From Bacteroidota bacterium (lineage in GTDB: Bacteria > Bacteroidota > Bacteroidia > B-17B0 > Aurantibacillaceae): a DNA stretch of 64,000 nucleotides. The DNA lies in contig JAJNDK010000001.1 of NCBI GenBank assembly GCA_021156365.1, positions 1 to 64,000 of the forward strand, written 5' to 3'. A program made the position numbers and the translations under genes. The notes beneath the pieces are model-generated. The model worked only from the letters and a program-made list of their open reading frames with translations. It made no database searches and was not told the DNA's origin. Positions 59,577 through 64,000 of the stretch are shown here, piece after piece; the first letter of the stretch is position 1, and the number at the start of each line of letters is the position of its first letter.

Positions 59577-60008
59577 ATGAATTGGTTAGTATTACTTCTA
59601 TTGGCACCACTGTATCTTAAATCCCAGGGAGTATCCGGGAGAGATTTCACCTTAACCGGGAAATGGCAATTTATATACAGGGATACTACTTTAAGCAGTA
59701 AGAAAAAGGAAATAAAGTGCGATGTTTCAAATACCTGTGAAATAATTGAATTTACTTCAGATAAAAAATACGGAAGATCATATGGGGCTGTTTTGCAGGA
59801 ATCTGGTACCTGGCGTTTTAAAAACGATTCACTCATTAGGGATGATCGGATAACGGAAGCATCTTTTCCCGGGAAATATAAAATGGGCCCATTAACGTAT
59901 AAGGTTGAACGTTTGCTCAAGGGACAATTGGTCTTTTCGTCTTATGAAACTGGAAAAAAGGTTAAAGGAGTGCCAAAAGCGTATTTGTTTTATAAGAAAC
60001 TGGAATAA
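59577..60008 (+). CDS. Secreted lipocalin-like protein
   Basis: A 143-aa protein with a signal peptide (MNWLVLLLLAPLYLKSQ). The mature sequence has lipocalin-like order: LTGKWQFIYRD, CDVSNTCEIIEFTSDKKYGRS, ESGTWRFKNDSLIRDD, YKVERLLKGQLVFSS, ending GVPKAYLFYKKLE. Two Cys (CDVSNTC) may form a disulphide. It lies between the FGE relic and the intact FGE-fold genes, so it was probably inserted into that array. Ligand unknown. Confidence 0.65.
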   Translation: MNWLVLLLLAPLYLKSQGVSGRDFTLTGKWQFIYRDTTLSSKKKEIKCDVSNTCEIIEFTSDKKYGRSYGAVLQESGTWRFKNDSLIRDDRITEASFPGKYKMGPLTYKVERLLKGQLVFSSYETGKKVKGVPKAYLFYKKLE

Positions 60009-60054
60009 GTAAATGTATTATCAAAATTGCATATTATTTTAAAATTAAGAAACT

Positions 60055-60852
60055 ATGAAAAAAATAATGATACTCATCGGCTCTGTTATACTGATAACAG
60101 CCTTTACAAAAGGAAAAGAAAAAATGTTCCTTCCACCCGGAACAGTGCAGATCAATGATTCCCTGTTTGCAGATGAAACAGAGATATCGAATTTCTCCTG
60201 GAGGGAATTTGTTGACTACAACAAACAGCAATTCGGCAGCAGCTCTGTAGAGTATATTTCTTCTCTGCCCGATACGCTCGTTTGGAGAGCCCCGCTTTCA
60301 TACAATGAGCCTTATGTGCTGTATTATTATTCGCATCCTGCCTATAAGGACTATCCTGTGGTTGGAATAAGCTATGAGCAGGCAGTGCATTTCTGCAGGT
60401 GGAGAACGGAGCGGGTGCACGCTTTCCTGGAAATAAAAGAAGGAAAACGAAAAGCGGGAGATCTGAATGAGGCGTATACAGGCAAATTAAAATTCGAATA
60501 CCGTTTACCAACGAAGCAGGAATGGGAAGCATTGGCTTTACCAGGTTTGGATGCAAAAAATAAAAAAGAGCAAAAGGGACAGGTGAAGTATAATATTATA
60601 AATACATCTTCTGTCGCTTCGTCAACCTCTGATAATGCCGATGTCACAGCCCCTGTTTATTCCTACTGGCCAAATAAGCTGGGAGTTTATAATGTGATCG
60701 GAAATGTAAGTGAACTGGTAGCCGAGAAAGGAATTGCCAAAGGCGGAAGCTGGAAGACCCTGAAGGAAAATCTGGATATATGGAAAGACGAAGCCTGTAC
60801 TGAACCTAATTCTTACACAGGCTTCAGATGTGTTTGTGTGGTAAAGAAATAA
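60055..60852 (+). CDS. FGE-sulfatase-fold protein, GldJ/GldK-like (copy 1)
   Basis: A 265-aa exported protein with an N-terminal hydrophobic segment (MKKIMILIGSVILITAFT). The formylglycine-generating-enzyme fold is clear: FLPPGTVQINDSLFADETEISNFSWREFVDY (read in pieces), YPVVGISYEQAVHFCRWRTERV, YRLPTKQEWEALAL, KLGVYNVIGNVSELVAEKGIAKGGSW, and TGFRCVCV. GldK and GldJ of the T9SS share this fold without FGE activity. In FGE two active-site Cys lie near the end; here only the terminal C-x-C is present, so it is probably structural. Copy 2 follows 8 nt downstream. Confidence 0.85.
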   Translation: MKKIMILIGSVILITAFTKGKEKMFLPPGTVQINDSLFADETEISNFSWREFVDYNKQQFGSSSVEYISSLPDTLVWRAPLSYNEPYVLYYYSHPAYKDYPVVGISYEQAVHFCRWRTERVHAFLEIKEGKRKAGDLNEAYTGKLKFEYRLPTKQEWEALALPGLDAKNKKEQKGQVKYNIINTSSVASSTSDNADVTAPVYSYWPNKLGVYNVIGNVSELVAEKGIAKGGSWKTLKENLDIWKDEACTEPNSYTGFRCVCVVKK

Positions 60853-60859
60853 TCAGCAC

Positions 60860-61666
60860 ATGTCTTCCGGAAAAATAACAGGGCTTTTGTTTGTTCTTGT
60901 GTTGATCACTGCTTTCAACACGAAAAAAAAGAAAGCTTTCCTTCCTCCCGGAACCGTTCAGATCAATGACACCTTATTTGCCGATGAATGCGAGATCAGC
61001 AATCTTGCCTGGCGGGAATACGTTGAATATAACAACAGGATATTCGGAAAAGGATCCATAGAGTATACTTCTTCCTTACCTGACACGCTCGTATGGCGAC
61101 ATAAACTGGCTTTTTGCGAACCTTACGTTGAATATTATTTCAGGCACCCTGCTTACAGCGGATATCCGGTAGTGGGACTTACTTACGAGCAGGCCGTTCA
61201 GTATTGCAAATGGAGAACAGAGCGTGTACATGTCTGGATGGAAATTCAATCCGGCAAACGTTGCTATGAAAAGATTGCAGAGCCCTACACGGGAGAAATC
61301 ATACTGGAGTATCGTTTGCCAACCCGGCAGGAGTGGGAAGCACTGGCCCTCATTGGTACTGACCAAAAGCTAAAAGAAAACTACGTAAAGAAGAACAGCT
61401 CGTTTTTTAACTTTATGGATCTTAGCCCTTCTTTTTCTAAAAACGATTCGGGAGATGAAATGGATCCGGTAAAGTCTTATCTGCCGAACAAGTTGGGATT
61501 GTATGATTTATTCGGCAATGCTGCTGAAATGATCTCGGAAAAAGGCATCTCCAAAGGAGGTAGCTGGAAGGATGATAAGGACTATGCAGGAGTTTGGAAA
61601 GATGGTAGTTATTCAGCACCCGATTCCCAAACCGGCTTCCGTTGTGTTTGTGTTAAGAAGAAGTAA
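60860..61666 (+). CDS. FGE-sulfatase-fold protein, GldJ/GldK-like (copy 2)
   Basis: A 268-aa paralogue of copy 1: FLPPGTVQINDTLFADECEISN, YPVVGLTYEQAVQYCKWRTERV, YRLPTRQEWEALALIG, KLGLYDLFGNAAEMISEKGISKGGSW, TGFRCVCVKKK. It differs in the N-terminal segment (MSSGKITGLLFVLVLITAFN) and around residues 185-200. Together with the relic at 59497 it indicates at least three tandem copies existed. The gene starts 8 nt after copy 1's stop codon, so both are co-translated. Confidence 0.85.
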   Translation: MSSGKITGLLFVLVLITAFNTKKKKAFLPPGTVQINDTLFADECEISNLAWREYVEYNNRIFGKGSIEYTSSLPDTLVWRHKLAFCEPYVEYYFRHPAYSGYPVVGLTYEQAVQYCKWRTERVHVWMEIQSGKRCYEKIAEPYTGEIILEYRLPTRQEWEALALIGTDQKLKENYVKKNSSFFNFMDLSPSFSKNDSGDEMDPVKSYLPNKLGLYDLFGNAAEMISEKGISKGGSWKDDKDYAGVWKDGSYSAPDSQTGFRCVCVKKK

Positions 61667-61748
61667 TCGGGAAGCAAACCCAAAATAGTACTGTTCACCG
61701 ACGGGATTTGACCTTCCGCAGCCTTTGTTCCTAAAAAATGACTAAATT

Positions 61749-61780
61749 TTGATTAAAAGTGGCTTATTTCATTACTTTTG
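61749..61780 (+). promoter_or_regulatory. Promoter of yidC
   Basis: TTG (61749-61751), 21 nt, TACTTTTG (61773-61780), an exact consensus match, 21 nt before the yidC ATG. It makes yidC independent of the FGE-fold genes. Confidence 0.75.
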
Positions 61781-61800
61781 CACCTTCAATTTGAAATGTA

Positions 61801-63756
61801 ATGGATAGGAATTCACTTATTGGTATTGGGATTATAGGAGCAATTTTGATCGGCTGGATGTATTTTAGCGGGCCGAACAAAGAAGAGCTGGCAGCACAAA
61901 AACGGATGATAGATTCTATTGCGATGGCAGATTCGCTGAAGGCAGTAGAAACAGCGAAACAAATAGCGGAAGCCAAAGCCATAGCAGATACGGCAAAAAT
62001 AAGTACGGATACTTCAAAAACAGCTGTAACAAGTGTAACAGCAGTTCCGGCTAATTCAGATTCACTCAAGGCAGTTCAGGCAGCGAAGGTGTTGAATGAT
62101 ACGTATCGTGATTTTGCTGCTTCTTCAAAAGGAAGCGACACCCTGTATAGCATCGAGAACAACCTGATCAAAGCGATCGTTTCTTCTAAAGGTGGAAAGG
62201 TTGTTTCCGTTGAATTAAAAGAATACAACCGCCCGAACGAACCAAACCCATTGGTTTTATTCAATGGGGATAGCCTTACGCAGTCATTGGAGATCAATGC
62301 CTACAACAGTATGGCTATTTCTACCGACAGCCTTTATTTTGTGCCGGAAGTCCAGGAACCAAAAGCAGGTCCGGGTACCAAAGCTGCCCAGCTGACCATG
62401 CGTATGAAGACCAGTAACCCGGCCTCTTATATTGATTTTGTATACAAGCTGAAACAGGATTCCTACACGCTCGATTACGATGTGGTTTTCTCCAACATGC
62501 AGGGGATCGTAAGCTCCAATCGGAACGACATCACGATGAACTGGGGCATGCAGTTGCCAACACAGGAATTGCACATCGAAAAGGAAAAACAAACCTCGGG
62601 GATCTTTTATCAAACAATAGAACCGAACGGAGAAGCGGAAGTAGACAACATGAGCCTTGTGAGCAGCGAGGAAAAATCGATCCCGGAGTCTGAACTGAAA
62701 TGGGTGGCTTTCAAACAGCAGTTCTTTTCGTCGGTGCTGATCGCAAAAACAAAATTCATCAAAGGTTCTCTTTTCAATGTATATGTGGACCAAACCAATT
62801 CGGATGTTGTAAAATCAGATAAGGCTACACTTGGATTCATGTACGAAGGAAAACCTTCCGAAACATTCAGCATGCAGTTCTTCTACGGTCCGAATCAGTA
62901 TCACGTACTGAAAGACCAGAACCTGGATCTGGAGCAAATGATCCCGATGGGCTGGTCGGTATTCAAATACCTGAACAAATGGTTGGTGGTACCTATTTTC
63001 AATGCATTCAAAGACTCATCCATGAGCATGGGTTGGGTGATCCTTATCCTGACCCTCATCATCAAAATACTCCTATTACCGATCGCATATAAAACCTACC
63101 TGTCTTCAGCTAAAATGCGTTTGCTGAAACCGGAGATCGATGCGATCAAAGCAAAACACGGTACAGACACCATGAAGGTGAACCAGGAAAACATGGCCTT
63201 GTATAAAAAGGCCGGGGCCAGTCCGCTTTCCGGTTGTATTCCGGCTTTGCTGCAATTACCGATCCTCATCGCCCTGCTGAATTTCTTCCCTGCTTCTTTC
63301 GAGCTGCGTCAGAAAGAATTCCTGTGGGCAACCGATCTTTCCACTTATGACTCGGTGTGGGATTTCGGTGTGGTACCTGTGATCAATACTATTTACGGTG
63401 ATCACATGAGCTTGTTCGCATTGCTCATGTTCGTGTCCACGATGGTGTATACCTGGATGAACCAGAAGATGATGCCAATGAACAACCAGCAGATGCCGGG
63501 TATGCAGGTAATGATGTACCTGATGCCAGTGATCTTCCTGAGCTTCATGAACAGTTATTCGGCCGGCTTGAGCTGGTACTATTTCCTTGCCAACATGATC
63601 ACCTTCCTGCAAACCTTCCTGTTCCGTAAGTTAGTGAGCGACGATAAGCTGCGTGCGAAGATCAATGATAATATGAAAAAGCCTATTAAAAAATCGGGCT
63701 TCCAACAACGTTTGGAGCAGATGCAAAAACAACAGGCTGCGGCAAAAAGAAAGTAA
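61801..63756 (+). CDS. yidC: Membrane protein insertase YidC
   Basis: A 651-aa essential insertase that folds proteins into the inner membrane alone or with SecYEG. TM1 (SLIGIGIIGAILIGWMYFS) and a large periplasmic beta-supersandwich (~90-370, NNLIKAIVSSKGGKVVSVELKEYNRP, read in pieces) come first. The conserved 60-kDa core follows (~385-625): YKTYLSSAKMRLLKPEIDAIKAKHG, KKAGASPLSGCIPALLQLPILIALLNFFP (read in pieces), and NMITFLQTFLFRKLV. The basic tail (KKPIKKSGFQQRLEQMQKQQ) contacts ribosomes. Length is typical of Bacteroidota YidC. Confidence 0.97.
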   Translation: MDRNSLIGIGIIGAILIGWMYFSGPNKEELAAQKRMIDSIAMADSLKAVETAKQIAEAKAIADTAKISTDTSKTAVTSVTAVPANSDSLKAVQAAKVLNDTYRDFAASSKGSDTLYSIENNLIKAIVSSKGGKVVSVELKEYNRPNEPNPLVLFNGDSLTQSLEINAYNSMAISTDSLYFVPEVQEPKAGPGTKAAQLTMRMKTSNPASYIDFVYKLKQDSYTLDYDVVFSNMQGIVSSNRNDITMNWGMQLPTQELHIEKEKQTSGIFYQTIEPNGEAEVDNMSLVSSEEKSIPESELKWVAFKQQFFSSVLIAKTKFIKGSLFNVYVDQTNSDVVKSDKATLGFMYEGKPSETFSMQFFYGPNQYHVLKDQNLDLEQMIPMGWSVFKYLNKWLVVPIFNAFKDSSMSMGWVILILTLIIKILLLPIAYKTYLSSAKMRLLKPEIDAIKAKHGTDTMKVNQENMALYKKAGASPLSGCIPALLQLPILIALLNFFPASFELRQKEFLWATDLSTYDSVWDFGVVPVINTIYGDHMSLFALLMFVSTMVYTWMNQKMMPMNNQQMPGMQVMMYLMPVIFLSFMNSYSAGLSWYYFLANMITFLQTFLFRKLVSDDKLRAKINDNMKKPIKKSGFQQRLEQMQKQQAAAKRK

Positions 63757-63778
63757 GATAATACGATAATAAAGTAAG

Positions 63779-63808
63779 AACGCTCCGCCTCAAACGGAGC
63801 GTTTTTTT
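63779..63808 (+). terminator. Intrinsic terminator after yidC
   Basis: AACGCTCCG (63779-63787), 7-nt loop, CGGAGCGTT (63795-63803), followed by U to 63808: a textbook hairpin 22 nt past the yidC stop codon. Confidence 0.9.
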
Positions 63809-63840
63809 ATTACTTTTACTACTCTCAGTTTTGGGACTCT

Positions 63841-64000
63841 ATGAAGAATACTACCGTTTTCAGACAATTGATGTTGAACATTATCATTCCCCTGATCTTG
63901 TCTGTGATCCTGTTTTCCTATATCAGCTATTATTACAAAAAGAAAGAGCTCGAACAATATTATGCCGAATCGCGTGAACGCATTGTGGAAGAAGTAAAGA
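63841..64000 (+). CDS. Membrane sensor protein, N-terminal fragment cut by the window edge
   Basis: Fifty-three codons are visible: MKNTTVFRQLMLNIIIPLILSVILFSYISYYYKKKELEQYYAE, continuing charged (SRERIVEEVK). One transmembrane helix (~12-30) right after a short basic N-terminus, then the start of a periplasmic helix, as in sensor kinases or SpoIIE phosphatases with an extracytoplasmic sensory domain. The effector domain lies beyond the window, so the class is unknown. Confidence 0.75.
   Translation, partial: MKNTTVFRQLMLNIIIPLILSVILFSYISYYYKKKELEQYYAESRERIVEEVK

Overview
The window comes from a chromosome of the phylum Bacteroidota. Several independent signs agree: genes encode type IX secretion (T9SS) sorting domains of both type A and type B, a TonB-dependent receptor with a carboxypeptidase-regulatory-like N-domain, DUF5686, PorX/Gld-type accessory folds, and TPR-SpoIIE/TPR-histidine-kinase signalling proteins. 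Many promoters match the Bacteroidota consensus TTG-N19..23-TAnnTTTG. Base composition is moderate (low-40s %GC by eye). A class below phylum is not safely assignable from this sequence alone; Chitinophagia/Sphingobacteriia-like is a guess. No rRNA, tRNA, IS element, prophage or CRISPR array was seen.

Layout. 1-4300 (minus): a partial secreted protein, a TonB receptor, and a small cold-shock-like/bactofilin-like fusion. 4392-6540: a TPR-SpoIIE phosphatase followed by the C-terminal relic of a second one. 6593-9937 (minus): rho (with an Asn/Gln-rich disordered insert), a DUF4199-like membrane gene and hemH, from one strong promoter. 10199-11919: a complete HipB-HipS-HipT three-gene toxin-antitoxin with candidate operators. 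11944-15346 (minus): phenylacetyl-CoA epoxidase genes paaA-B-C-D, interrupted by a 209-aa membrane-anchored protein and an overlooked 33-aa membrane peptide; paaE is absent, but a ferredoxin-NADP reductase is divergently transcribed next to paaA. 16532-18813: M23 endopeptidase and APC permease. 18810-26699 (minus): a block of mostly uncharacterised membrane genes (DgkA, DUF1361, DUF4173-LRR fusion, two orphan membrane proteins, DUF6688-like, Coq4-like), a winged-helix regulator and another membrane protein; two of these genes carry the same promoter/palindrome block.

26830-42658: acyltransferase, alpha/beta hydrolase, an unusual S9A peptidase-DUF5686 fusion, a second TPR-SpoIIE protein, an M43 metalloprotease with T9SS tail, a TPR histidine kinase, a PKD/T9SS-B protein, an odd T9SS-A protein lacking a signal peptide, and a LOG enzyme. 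42742-47613: a secreted coiled-coil protein with structured leader, a LuxR-type response regulator whose start is disrupted by an A5 run, CoA-transferase, a strong candidate small RNA (45608-45715), and thyA plus aldo/keto reductase. 47703-52720 (minus): a 1564-aa T9SS-B adhesin-like protein with nine 82-residue repeats. 52980-56504: rhomboid, metallo-hydrolase, accD and class I aldolase fbaB. 56711-61666 (plus): ECF-type sigma factor, a 588-aa membrane-anchored partner, a GldM-C-like secreted protein, a lipocalin-like protein, and two (plus one relic) FGE-fold proteins resembling GldJ/GldK; this is the best candidate for an undescribed system. 61801-64000: yidC and the start of a membrane sensor protein.

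Translation starts were moved inward from the longest possible frame in a dozen cases, mainly because a promoter -7 element lies inside the longer frame or the longer frame starts with TTG/GTG.
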